Shown piece by piece: positions 1 to 7,122 of a stretch of DNA of 36,920 bases. The position numbers and the translations under genes are program-made. Position 1 is the stretch's first letter; every line of letters begins with the position of its first letter. The stretch spans positions 1 to 36,920 of the forward strand of contig DAOTTI010000290.1 in NCBI GenBank assembly GCA_034437795.1. Direction: 5' to 3'. Source of the DNA: DAOTTI01 sp034437795. GTDB lineage: Bacteria; Chloroflexota; UBA11872; UBA12225. The notes below the pieces were generated by a model. That model had not been told where the DNA came from, made no database searches, and was given only the letters and a program-made list of their open reading frames with translations.

Positions 1-1
1 G

Positions 2-87
2 CTAAGTCAGCGCTGGTATGTTCGTGCGGGACAGGACGGCCGGGCATCGATGGACAGGGCGACGCGAACATACCAGCGGATACTTAG
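2..87. repeat. Long imperfect inverted repeat downstream of crcB
   Basis: CTAAGT (2-7) and CGCTGGTATGTTCG (11-24) are matched by perfect reverse complements at 82-87 and 65-78, giving a 20-bp two-part stem around a loop of about 40 nt. It lies 14 bp beyond the stop codon of the minus-strand crcB gene, so it could act as a 3'-end structure for that transcript. There is no T-run, so it is not a classical intrinsic terminator. A mobile palindromic element is an alternative. Confidence 0.6.
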
Positions 88-100
88 ATCGGTGCGGCCA

Positions 101-535
101 TTACAGCGCCCGCGCCGCCAGGATGCCGGCCACGACCGCGCCCAGGCTCAGGCCCAGGCTGCCGGCCACGTAGCCCAGGGCTGCCGGCAGCGCGCCATGC
201 TGCAGCAGCGTGACCGCCTCGTAGCTGAAGGTGGAAAAGGTCGTGTAGGCGCCCAGGAAGCCCGTGGCGATGAACAGCCGCGTGGTGGCCCGCCCGACGA
301 ACCGTTCCGTCACCAGCGTCAGGTAGAAGCCCAGCACGAAGCTGCCGGTCACGTTCACCAGCAGCGTGCCCCAGGGAAAGTCGCTGCCCCAGCGGGCGGC
401 GGCCCATTGCCCCACCAGGTAGCGCGCATTGGCGCCGAGCAGACCGCCCGCGCTAATCGCCAGGTAGGGGCCCAGGCGAGCGCCGAGGCGGGCCGCGCTG
501 GCGCGCCATTCCGCCCCGCGGAGAGACGGCGCCAC
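101..535 (-). CDS. crcB: Fluoride-specific ion channel CrcB/Fluc (copy 1)
   Basis: Small inner-membrane channel that passively exports fluoride and protects enolase and pyrophosphatase. The 144-residue product has four predicted membrane segments and the family signatures: GANAR (34-38), the pore Asn in TLLVNVTGSF (N61), and GFLGAYTTFSTFSYE (92-106), which carries the Phe-box and the central Na+-binding turn. The GTG start at 535 gives about 20 extra N-terminal residues compared with copy 2, so the true start may be internal. It is followed on the same strand by the 2-87 inverted repeat and preceded by copy 2 after a 194-bp gap. Fluc proteins work as dual-topology dimers; two adjacent, diverged genes suggest a heterodimer of fixed, opposite topologies, though this is inferred from the pairing only. 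Confidence 0.93.
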   Translation of the reverse strand: MAPSLRGAEWRASAARLGARLGPYLAISAGGLLGANARYLVGQWAAARWGSDFPWGTLLVNVTGSFVLGFYLTLVTERFVGRATTRLFIATGFLGAYTTFSTFSYEAVTLLQHGALPAALGYVAGSLGLSLGAVVAGILAARAL

Positions 536-729
536 CTTCTTCGGTTCGACCGGCCCCGTCTGACCCGTTACCGGGGGAGACCCGGCGGGGCGGGCGGGGC
601 CCGCCGCCTCGGCCGGTGGCGCCGGTGGGCGCGCCGCGCCGCGGTCGCTGCCGGCGCAATGGTGGCGTCTGCGTTCCGGCGAGAGGGGCCCCTCCTTCGC
701 CCCGTTCCGTGCCGGCTGGCGGGACGCGT

Positions 730-1107
730 TCAGCGCAGGGCCCCCGCCACCAAGATGCCGGCGGCCGCCGCGGCCAGACCGAGCAGCGCGCTGCCCGCCA
801 CGTTCACCATCGCCGGCAGCAGGTCCCGCTGGCGGCTGAGCGCCACCGACTCAAAGGCGAACGTCGAAAAGGTGGTGTAGGCGCCGCAGAACCCCGTGGC
901 GATAAGCAGGCGCGCGTCGGCGCCGGATACCCAGCCTGACGCCGCGGCCTCCAGGAAGAAGCCGAGCAGAAAGCTGCCGCTGACGTTGGCGATGAGCGTG
1001 CCATGCGGAAAGCTCGCCCGCCACCGGCCAGCGGCCCACACCGTGACCAGATAGCGGGCGTTGGCGCCCAGGATCCCGCCCAGGCTAATCAAGAGCAAGG
1101 CGCGCAT
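730..1107 (-). CDS. crcB: Fluoride-specific ion channel CrcB/Fluc (copy 2)
   Basis: Second Fluc subunit, 125 residues, the usual family length. It has four membrane segments, GANAR at 14-18, pore Asn41 in TLIANVSGSF, and GFCGAYTTFSTFAFE at 72-86. The ATG at 1107 is preceded by GGGAGAAG, a good ribosome-binding site directly upstream. It is transcribed toward copy 1, probably as one unit. The 260 bp upstream on its own strand contain a short hairpin (arms 1155-1161/1170-1176) but no sequence I can match to a fluoride riboswitch. The only riboswitch here, at 1367-1454, is on the opposite strand. Function is very well supported by motifs; the heterodimer with copy 1 is inference. Confidence 0.95.
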   Translation of the reverse strand: MRALLLISLGGILGANARYLVTVWAAGRWRASFPHGTLIANVSGSFLLGFFLEAAASGWVSGADARLLIATGFCGAYTTFSTFAFESVALSRQRDLLPAMVNVAGSALLGLAAAAAGILVAGALR

Positions 1108-1366
1108 CTTCTCCCACCTGCCCGCTGCCGCCCGTTACTCGCTCGTCGCTTCCCCCTCCGGTCGTCGCGCCGGAGGCGGGAACTCCGGCCGAGGGTGAGC
1201 GCTTGGCTCATGAAGCATGCGGGCTGGTCTCAGTGCCGGTCTCGACGAAGCGTTTGCTGCAGAGATGGATGAAGATAGCAGACCGTGCCGGCCCCCGGCA
1301 GCGGCGGTAGGAGGACGATGCAGGAGCGCTATACTGGGAACGGAGGCGTTGCTCACCGGCGCTTCT
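1108..1366. other. Divergent intergenic region between crcB and the riboswitch
   Basis: No coding sequence is convincing here. The region holds a 7-bp hairpin (CCTCCGG 1155-1161, CCGGAGG 1170-1176) in the crcB leader and a symmetrical TATA-like element at 1328-1335 that could serve either strand. A minus-strand fluoride riboswitch upstream of crcB was looked for and not found. Confidence 0.6.
1330..1335 (+). promoter_or_regulatory. Putative -10 box for the fluoride riboswitch transcript
   Basis: TATACT matches the sigma-70-type -10 consensus at five of six positions. A start about 7 nt downstream would place the 5' end near 1342, 25 nt before the riboswitch. No good -35 hexamer is seen at 16-18 bp. 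The same bases read on the other strand as TATAGC (1328-1333), which could serve crcB with a leader of about 215 nt. Confidence 0.4.
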
Positions 1367-1454
1367 GGGCGATGAGGCTCGCCCGGCAGGCCCGCTGGCC
1401 GCAGGCCGGCCTGCCACACTGCCGGCGCGTTGCGCCCGGCTGATGGCTTCTACC
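1367..1454 (+). ncRNA. Fluoride (crcB-motif) riboswitch aptamer
   Basis: The 5' hairpin GGGCGATGAGGCTCGCCC (1367-1384) differs at one base from the start of the structurally characterised Thermotoga petrophila aptamer as I recall it. The 3' part ends in GGCTGATGGCTTCTACC (1438-1454), again very close to that RNA. P1 is GGGCG/CGCCC. P3 is GCC-GGCGC/GCGCC-c-GGC (about 1421-1440). The loop GAGGCT (1375-1379 region) can pair with GGCTTC (1445-1450), with two G-U pairs, to form the pseudoknot. An extra hairpin, GGCAGG/CCTGCC (1385-1390/1410-1415), is inserted between P1 and P3. Known family role: binds fluoride with Mg2+ and usually raises expression of fluoride-defence genes. It reads on the plus strand toward the gene at 1545, away from the crcB pair. 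Confidence 0.88.
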
Positions 1455-1495
1455 CGCACCAATCATTGTCCGCGGCACCGCCTGCTTTCAGGGAA

Positions 1496-1514
1496 GCGCG
1501 CTGTTCCAGCGCGC
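1496..1514 (+). promoter_or_regulatory. Hairpin in the riboswitch leader, possible expression platform
   Basis: GCGCGCTG (1496-1503) and CAGCGCGC (1507-1514) form a perfect 8-bp stem with a 3-nt loop, 41 nt behind the aptamer and 30 nt before the ATG at 1545. There is no following T-run, so control by intrinsic termination is not evident; a Rho-dependent or translational mechanism is possible. Assignment as expression platform is inference. Confidence 0.45.
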
Positions 1515-1544
1515 GAACGGGCGGCCCGCGGTCCGGGAGCTGCT

Positions 1545-3047
1545 ATGGGTAGGAACGCTGCGGGAGCCGGCGCCGGACGCCCGTCCGGCAGTGTGGGGCG
1601 GCACAATCACTACTTCAACCTGGTCGACGCCTGCGAGCGGCGCGGCTGCCCCGTCTGCCGCCTCGCCCTGGCCAGCGTCTATCGCTGGCTGGACTCCTTC
1701 GCCTACGAGGGCGTGAACGACCCAGACGTCCGCGCGGCCCTGCGGGCATCCAGGGGGTTCTGCCCCGTGCATGCCTGGCAGCTGGTGGACGAGATCCACG
1801 ACGTCGTGGGGGCGGCCATCGTCTATCGCGACGTCATCCATACGTTGCTTCCCCACGTCACCGCCGCGGTGCACCACCCGGCGGCCCTGTCGCCGGCCGG
1901 CGTGTGCCGTGCCTGCCTGGTCCTGGACGAGGCCGCGCGGCGCTACCTGGACGTCTTGGCCGAGTCGCTACCGGACCGCGAGTTTCGGCGCGCCTGCGAG
2001 ACTGGCCCAGGGGCGCTCTGCGTGCCCCACGCGCAGGCCGTCTTGCAGCGCCTGGCGTCGCGCGCCATGGCCGAGGCAGCCGCGGAATGGCTGGCCGCGC
2101 GCTGGGAGACTGCCCTGCAGGCGCCGCGCGGGAGCGCCCAGCTCCGGCCCGGCGCCCGGCGCTATCGGGGCGTCGCCGGCCTGACCGGAACCATCAGCGC
2201 CGCCAGCTTCGCCGCCCCTGAGCCAGCATCCCTGAGCGATCCGCGCACCCTGCCGGTGGAGATGCTGTTCGGCCGGCCACGCGCGGTGACGCCGGCCGGC
2301 GGCCCCCGTGCTGCCGGCCAGGCGCGCCTGCCTCCGGCGCCGGAGCGAGCCGAGGGCGCACTCGCCTGGGACCACGTCTGCGTGTCGGGGGCCTGCGCGG
2401 TCTGCCGCCTGGCGCTGCGGGCGGAGGACCGGCCGCCGACCGGGAATGGCGCGGCCGGCCCGCTGGCCGTTGCGGACGTGCGATCCTTGTGCAACGCGCA
2501 CGCCTGGCGCCTGGTGGAGCGCGGCTACGCCGCGGCGCTGGGGCCGGCGTGCGAGACGGCCATACGCGAGCTGGCACGGGACCTTCGGGGGACGTCGGCG
2601 CCCCACCGCGGCTGCCCCAACGGGGCGTCCTTCGCCCTGGCCGCGCTCTTCGATCGCTCCACCCCTGGCGAGCGCCTGGCGGCGCGCCTGGCAGCGCCGG
2701 GTGAGTGCCGGTGGTGCGTCGACCGCGCCGAGGCCGAAGCCGCCACACTCGACCGCCTCCTCGCCGAGGACGGCCATGTGACCGGCGCTCAGGAGGCGCT
2801 GTGCCGCAGCGGCGGCGTCTGCCGCGCGCACTTCGTGCGCGCCATGGAGCGTGGCCAGGGCTCCGCGGCGGCGGCCTGGCTAGCCTGCCTGCAACTGGAG
2901 CGCTGGTCGGCGCTGGACCATGACCTGGAGGAATACCTGCGCAAGCAGGATTACCGCTTCCGCGACGAGCCCAGAGGCCCCGAGCAGACAGCCCCCTGGC
3001 GCGCCGTCGAGCAGGTCGCCGGCGCGCGGGGATGGTCGAACAGCTAG
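1545..3047 (+). CDS. DUF6062-like protein with four CxxC/CxxH metal-site modules
   Basis: Soluble protein of 500 residues of unknown function. It shows four repeats of CxxC followed by CxxH: C35/C38-C73/H76, C121/C124-C159/H162, C284/C287-C316/H319 and C388/C391-C426/H429, with spacings of 35, 35, 29 and 35 residues between the second and third Cys. Two such units make an N-terminal half, then a Pro/Ala-rich linker (about 190-275), then two more. The pattern suggests four bound metal ions, zinc most likely, but no enzyme motif is visible. It resembles what is called DUF6062, a family common in Chloroflexota; this is from memory. I choose ATG 1545 because the earlier in-frame ATG at 1443 lies inside the riboswitch core and the intervening 34 residues look non-coding. 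The gene sits directly behind the fluoride riboswitch, so fluoride control is likely. Its stop overlaps that of relA by 4 bp, tail to tail. Confidence 0.8.
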   Translation: MGRNAAGAGAGRPSGSVGRHNHYFNLVDACERRGCPVCRLALASVYRWLDSFAYEGVNDPDVRAALRASRGFCPVHAWQLVDEIHDVVGAAIVYRDVIHTLLPHVTAAVHHPAALSPAGVCRACLVLDEAARRYLDVLAESLPDREFRRACETGPGALCVPHAQAVLQRLASRAMAEAAAEWLAARWETALQAPRGSAQLRPGARRYRGVAGLTGTISAASFAAPEPASLSDPRTLPVEMLFGRPRAVTPAGGPRAAGQARLPPAPERAEGALAWDHVCVSGACAVCRLALRAEDRPPTGNGAAGPLAVADVRSLCNAHAWRLVERGYAAALGPACETAIRELARDLRGTSAPHRGCPNGASFALAALFDRSTPGERLAARLAAPGECRWCVDRAEAEAATLDRLLAEDGHVTGAQEALCRSGGVCRAHFVRAMERGQGSAAAAWLACLQLERWSALDHDLEEYLRKQDYRFRDEPRGPEQTAPWRAVEQVAGARGWSNS

Positions 3048-5263
3048 GACGCCACCTTCGCCGTGCGCAGGTCGCGCGAGACGCTGGTCACGTCCTTGAT
3101 CGTCTCCAGCCGCGCCAGCAGGCGCGTGAGCTGCGCCAGGCCCCCCAGCTCGACGGTGGTGAGAATGGTGGCGCGGCGCTGCGCCTCATCCACCTGCACC
3201 GACGCGCCGATGATGTTCAGCTTCTCTTCCGCCACGATGGTGGCCACGTCGCGCAGCAGCCCCTCCCGATCGAACGCCTCCACGCGGATCGTTACTGGAT
3301 AGAGGTGCGCCGCGGTGCGCCCCCACTCCACCGGCACCAGCCGCTCCGGCTCATCCTCCCGCTGCACGTTGCGGCAGTCGCGCCGGTGAACGGTGATGCC
3401 CTTGCCGCGAGTGATGAAGCCCACGATGTCATCCCCCGGGACGGGCTTGCAGCAGGTGGCCATGCGCGTCAGCAGGTCACCGACGCCCATCACCTTCACC
3501 GTGCCCGATGGGGTCGCGCCGGTCGTGCTGGGCGCCTGCTCGGGCAGCTCTACGGCCACCGGCTCCGCCGGCGGTGTGCGCAGCCCCAGCCGGCCGATCA
3601 CGGTCTCCGTGCCCACTCCCCCATAGCCGATCGCGGCCAGGAGGTGGTCCACGCTCCCCATCTTCAGCGATTCGGCCGCCTCGGCCAGGCGTTCATCCGG
3701 CACCGCGCCCAGCCCGCCCAGGCCCAGCCGGCGCAGCTCCTTGTCCAGCAGCTCCTTGCCGCGGGCGATGTTCTGCGCCCGCTCCTGCTGCTTGAACCAC
3801 TGCCGGATCTTCTCCCGCGCATGCGCCGTCTTGACCAGCTTCAGCCAGTCGCGGCTGGGGCCGCGCGCCGACTTGCTGGTCAGGATCTCCACCACGTCGC
3901 CGTTATGGAGCTCGGTGTCCAACGGCACCAGCTTCTGGTTCACCTTGGCGCCGATGCAGCGGTGGCCCACGTCGGTGTGGATGCGGTAGGCGAAGTCCAG
4001 CGGCGTCGAGCCGGCCGGCAGGTCCTTGATCTCCCCCTTGGGCGTGAAGACGAACACCTGGTCCTGGAAGACGTCCATCTTCACGCTCTCCACGAACTCC
4101 TGCGTGGAGAGGTCCTGCTGCCAGGCCATCAGCTGGCGCAGCCAGGCCAGCTTGGCCTCGAACTGCGGGTCCGGCCGGCCGCCTTCCTTGTAGCGCCAGT
4201 GGGCGGCGATGCCGTGCTCCGCCACCTCGTGCATCTCATACGTGCGGATCTGCACCTCCAGGAAGCGGCCCTGCGGCCCGATGACCGCCGTGTGCAGAGA
4301 CTGGTACATGTTGCCCTTAGGCATGGAGATGTAATCGTCGAACTGCCCCGGCACCGGCTTCCACAGGCCGTGCACCACGCCCAGGGCGGCGTAGCAATCC
4401 TGGACACTGTGCACCAGCACGCGGATGGCCAGCAGGTCGTAGAGCTGGTCGAAGGTGCGCCCCGTGCGCTCCATCTTGCGGTAGATGGAGTAGATGTGCT
4501 TGGGGCGGCCGGTGACCTCCGCCTTGATGCCGGCCGCCTGTAGCTCGCGCTGCAGGACCTGGATGGCCTGGTTGATGTAGCGCTCGCGGCTGGCGCGCGT
4601 CTCGCTCAGCAGGCGCTTGAGCTCCTGGTACTTGTCCGGCTCCAGGTGGGCGAAGGCCCCGTCCTCCAGGCGCCACTTCAGCTCCCAGATGCCCAGCCGA
4701 TGGGCCAGCGGGGCGTAGATCTCCAGCGTCTCGCGGGCGATGCGCCGGCGATCCTCCGGGGGCTTGCCGTCCAGGGTCAGCACGTTGTGCAGGCGGTCGC
4801 ACAGCTTGATCAGGACCACGCGGATGTCCTCCGCCATGGCCAGGAACATCTTGCGCAGGTTCTCCGCCTGCTGCTCCTCGCGCGATTCCCAAGAGATGCG
4901 CGACAGCTTGGTCACCCCGTCGACCAGCCTGGCCACCTCCGTGCCGAAGCGCTCGCGGATCTCATCCAGCGAGTGAGAGGTGTCCTCCGGTACATCGTGC
5001 AGCAGGCCGGCCACGATCGTGCCCTGGTCGAGCTGCAGATCGGCCAGCAGCAGCGCCGTCTCCAGCGGGTGCTGGACGTACGGCTCGCCGGTGCCCCGGC
5101 GCTGCCCCTCGTGCGCCAGGGCGGCAAACTCATACGCCCGGCGCACCACGCTCAGGTCGGCGCCGGGGAGATAGGTACGCAGCTTCCGCAGCAGATCATC
5201 GATTGTCGACAACCGCCGCTCCTGCGCCTGCTCCCGCTTGACTTCGCTGACGGCTAGGGCCAT
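3044..5263 (-). CDS. relA: Bifunctional (p)ppGpp synthetase/hydrolase (RelA/SpoT, Rel)
   Basis: Makes and degrades the stringent-response alarmone (p)ppGpp. The 739-residue product has the full Rel architecture. The HD hydrolase domain has H51 and HD89-90 with ED at 93-94, so the hydrolase looks intact. The synthetase domain (about 240-355) has RPKHIYSIYRKM, YQSLHT and EVQIRT. A TGS domain follows from VFVFTPKGEIKDLP (about 405-470), then a Cys-Cys zinc/helical segment (MATCCKPVPGDD with a later HRRDC) and a C-terminal ACT domain from about residue 655. I prefer ATG 5263 to the in-frame TTG at 5353, because a TATAGT box lies between them at 5322-5327 and 739 residues is the normal family length. 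It is convergent with the upstream plus-strand gene and followed upstream by recJ on the same strand after 139 bp. Confidence 0.96.
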   Translation of the reverse strand: MALAVSEVKREQAQERRLSTIDDLLRKLRTYLPGADLSVVRRAYEFAALAHEGQRRGTGEPYVQHPLETALLLADLQLDQGTIVAGLLHDVPEDTSHSLDEIRERFGTEVARLVDGVTKLSRISWESREEQQAENLRKMFLAMAEDIRVVLIKLCDRLHNVLTLDGKPPEDRRRIARETLEIYAPLAHRLGIWELKWRLEDGAFAHLEPDKYQELKRLLSETRASRERYINQAIQVLQRELQAAGIKAEVTGRPKHIYSIYRKMERTGRTFDQLYDLLAIRVLVHSVQDCYAALGVVHGLWKPVPGQFDDYISMPKGNMYQSLHTAVIGPQGRFLEVQIRTYEMHEVAEHGIAAHWRYKEGGRPDPQFEAKLAWLRQLMAWQQDLSTQEFVESVKMDVFQDQVFVFTPKGEIKDLPAGSTPLDFAYRIHTDVGHRCIGAKVNQKLVPLDTELHNGDVVEILTSKSARGPSRDWLKLVKTAHAREKIRQWFKQQERAQNIARGKELLDKELRRLGLGGLGAVPDERLAEAAESLKMGSVDHLLAAIGYGGVGTETVIGRLGLRTPPAEPVAVELPEQAPSTTGATPSGTVKVMGVGDLLTRMATCCKPVPGDDIVGFITRGKGITVHRRDCRNVQREDEPERLVPVEWGRTAAHLYPVTIRVEAFDREGLLRDVATIVAEEKLNIIGASVQVDEAQRRATILTTVELGGLAQLTRLLARLETIKDVTSVSRDLRTAKVAS

Positions 5264-5321
5264 AAACTGCAATTCTTCGGCGCGACGGACGGCCGCACCC
5301 TGCCGAACGGTGCGAGCACCC

Positions 5322-5327
5322 ACTATA
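5322..5327 (-). promoter_or_regulatory. Putative -10 box of relA
   Basis: On the minus strand this reads TATAGT in the context AGTATAGTG, 58 nt before the ATG at 5263. A near match to a -35 (TTGCAG, 5348-5353) lies 20 bp upstream, a little further than ideal. If used, the transcript starts near 5315 and the TTG at 5353 cannot be the start codon. Confidence 0.4.
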
Positions 5328-5402
5328 CTGCTTTCCTGCGCCCTTCGCTGCAAGCTTAACGCGGCTGACGTACTAACTCAAGCAGACCCACGCCGGCGGC
5401 GC

Positions 5403-7097
5403 TCACGCGGGGCGTATGTCATGCAGCCGGAGCTCCAGGGACTCGATCCCATCCCTGGTGGAGACGTCGAGGGCGTAGAGGGCATCCACGCGGCTGCCGG
5501 GCCGGAGCGCTCCCGCGTGCGCCCCCAGGTTGGGCCCAAATCCGGTGAGCACCTGCCGGCCAAAGCGCAGCTTGGTCCGCAGGTGCTTCCCATCCGCCCC
5601 CACGGCGCGCGCGTCCAGCAAGGGCACCTGCCGGCTGGCGAACAGCGGCTCCTGGTTACCGGCGCCAAACGGGCGCAGGAGGGCCAGCGCCCGGTAGAGG
5701 GCCCAGTCCAGCTCGGTCTCGCCCAGCTCGTAATCAGCCACCACCGGTCCCGGCTCGGCCCGGCCCAGCCGCATCCCTGCCTCGAGCAGGCGCGCCGCCA
5801 GCGCCTCCAGGCGCTCGCGCCGCACGGCAAACCCCGCCGCCAGGGTGTGCCCGCCGTATTCGATCAACAGGTCGGCGCAGGCGGTGAGCACATCCACCAG
5901 ATTGAACCCATCCACGCTGCGGGCCGAGCCCCGGCAGGCCTCCGCGCCGACGTCGATCACGAAGGCCGGGCGCCCGAACTCCTCCGCGATCCGCGCGGCC
6001 ACCAGCCCGATGACCCCGGCGGGCCAGCCCTCGCCCTGCAGGATCAGCACCGGCTCGCGGGCCATCCCTTCCGCCTGGCGCCGCGCCTGCTGCCACACCG
6101 CGTCGGTGAGCAGGCGGCGCTCGGCGTTCTTCCGCTCCAGGAGCTGGACCAGCGCCGCCGCGCGCTCGCTGTCTCTAGTCAATAGCAGCTCGAGCGCCAG
6201 GGCGGCGTCGTCCATCCGCCCCGCGGCATTCAGCCGCGGGCCGATCCAAAAGGAGACGGTCCGTTCGTCGATGCGCGGGCGGTAGGCTGAGACCCCCGGC
6301 TGGGCCAGCAGTGCGCGGATCCCGGGACGGGGCGACGCCGCCAGTCGCGCCAGCCCGCGCCGGACCAGGGCGCGGTTCTCGCCCAGCAGCGGGGAAACGT
6401 CGACGATCGTACCCAGCGCCACCAGGTCCAGCAGGTCGTCGGCCTGCGGCCGGCCGAGCAGGCCCTCCTGCGCCAGCGCCTGGACCAGCTTCCAGGCCAC
6501 GCCGACGCCGGACAGCGCCTTGAAGGGATAGGGGCACGCCTCCTGCTTGGGGTTCAGCAGCGCCAGCGCTGGAGGCAACTCCGCGCCCGGCACGTGATGA
6601 TCGGTGATGATGACGTCCAGGCCCAGCGCGCCCGCGCGCTCCACCGCCTCGATAGAGCGGGTGCCGGTATCTCCGGTGATGAGCAGTGTGGCCCCCTCGG
6701 CCGCCAGCTTCTCGATGGCCGAGGCGTGTACCCCGTAGCCGGTCGTGGTGCGTAGGGGCACGTAGGGCAGGACGCGCCCGCCGGCGGACCGCAATCCTTC
6801 GGCCAGCACCGCCGTGGCGGTGACGCCGTCCACATCGAAGTCGCCGTGCACCGCCACCAGCTCGCCCCGCGCCAGGGCGCGGCGCAGGCGGACGATGGCC
6901 CGATCCATGCCGGAAAGCAGGTACGGATCGTGGATCTCATCGTCGGCGCGCAGGAAGGCGCGGATCGCCGGCGCCGTCGCCAGGCCGCGGTTGAACAACA
7001 CCTGCACCACCACCGGATGCACTTCCGGCAGGGCGGCGAGCAGCGCGGCCGGGGCCGCGGGGGCGATCGTCCACGGCCTGGGCGATGTGGGTAGCAT
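5403..7097 (-). CDS. recJ: Single-stranded-DNA-specific exonuclease RecJ
   Basis: 5'-3' exonuclease on single-stranded DNA, used in RecFOR recombination, base-excision and mismatch repair. The 564-residue product is close to the usual bacterial length. It carries the DHH phosphoesterase motifs: DFDVDGVT (86-93), DHH (166-168), and a GVGVAWKL motif IV, followed by the DHHA1 and OB-type regions. Motif II reads ITGDTG (140-145) where VDCG or VDNG is usual; the metal-binding Asp is kept. ATG 7097 is preferred over ATG 7124, since a TATACT box lies between them at 7109-7114 and would leave only a few bases of leader. It is divergent from obg, 25 bp away. Confidence 0.95.
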   Translation of the reverse strand: MLPTSPRPWTIAPAAPAALLAALPEVHPVVVQVLFNRGLATAPAIRAFLRADDEIHDPYLLSGMDRAIVRLRRALARGELVAVHGDFDVDGVTATAVLAEGLRSAGGRVLPYVPLRTTTGYGVHASAIEKLAAEGATLLITGDTGTRSIEAVERAGALGLDVIITDHHVPGAELPPALALLNPKQEACPYPFKALSGVGVAWKLVQALAQEGLLGRPQADDLLDLVALGTIVDVSPLLGENRALVRRGLARLAASPRPGIRALLAQPGVSAYRPRIDERTVSFWIGPRLNAAGRMDDAALALELLLTRDSERAAALVQLLERKNAERRLLTDAVWQQARRQAEGMAREPVLILQGEGWPAGVIGLVAARIAEEFGRPAFVIDVGAEACRGSARSVDGFNLVDVLTACADLLIEYGGHTLAAGFAVRRERLEALAARLLEAGMRLGRAEPGPVVADYELGETELDWALYRALALLRPFGAGNQEPLFASRQVPLLDARAVGADGKHLRTKLRFGRQVLTGFGPNLGAHAGALRPGSRVDALYALDVSTRDGIESLELRLHDIRPA

Positions 7098-7108
7098 TAG
7101 CTGATGCC

Positions 7109-7116
7109 AGTATAGC
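7109..7116. promoter_or_regulatory. Symmetrical TATA element serving recJ and obg
   Basis: AGTATAGC reads TATAGC on the plus strand (7111-7116), ending 6 nt before the obg ATG, and TATACT on the minus strand (7109-7114), ending 11 nt before the recJ ATG. If these are -10 boxes, obg mRNA would be leaderless and recJ mRNA nearly so. No good -35 elements are seen on either side. Both genes start within a 25-bp gap, so promoters must lie here or inside the opposite gene. Confidence 0.45.
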
Positions 7117-7122
7117 GGGACC

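Noticed and set aside
1108..1366. Second fluoride riboswitch on the minus strand for crcB
   Set aside because: No P1/pseudoknot pattern was found; TAGGAGGACGATG near 1308 only loosely resembles the 3' motif in reverse.
1443..1544. Upstream ATG that would extend the CxxC/CxxH protein by 34 residues
   Set aside because: The ATG is the conserved TGATGG segment of the riboswitch and the added residues are low-complexity; ATG 1545 is more likely.
3032..4543. Long open frame antisense to relA (503 codons)
   Set aside because: GC-rich shadow: His/Arg/Gln-rich composition and no family pattern, on the opposite strand of a clear gene.
5264..5353. TTG start giving a 769-residue RelA
   Set aside because: It would place the likely -10 box inside the coding region and exceeds the normal length; ATG 5263 fits better.
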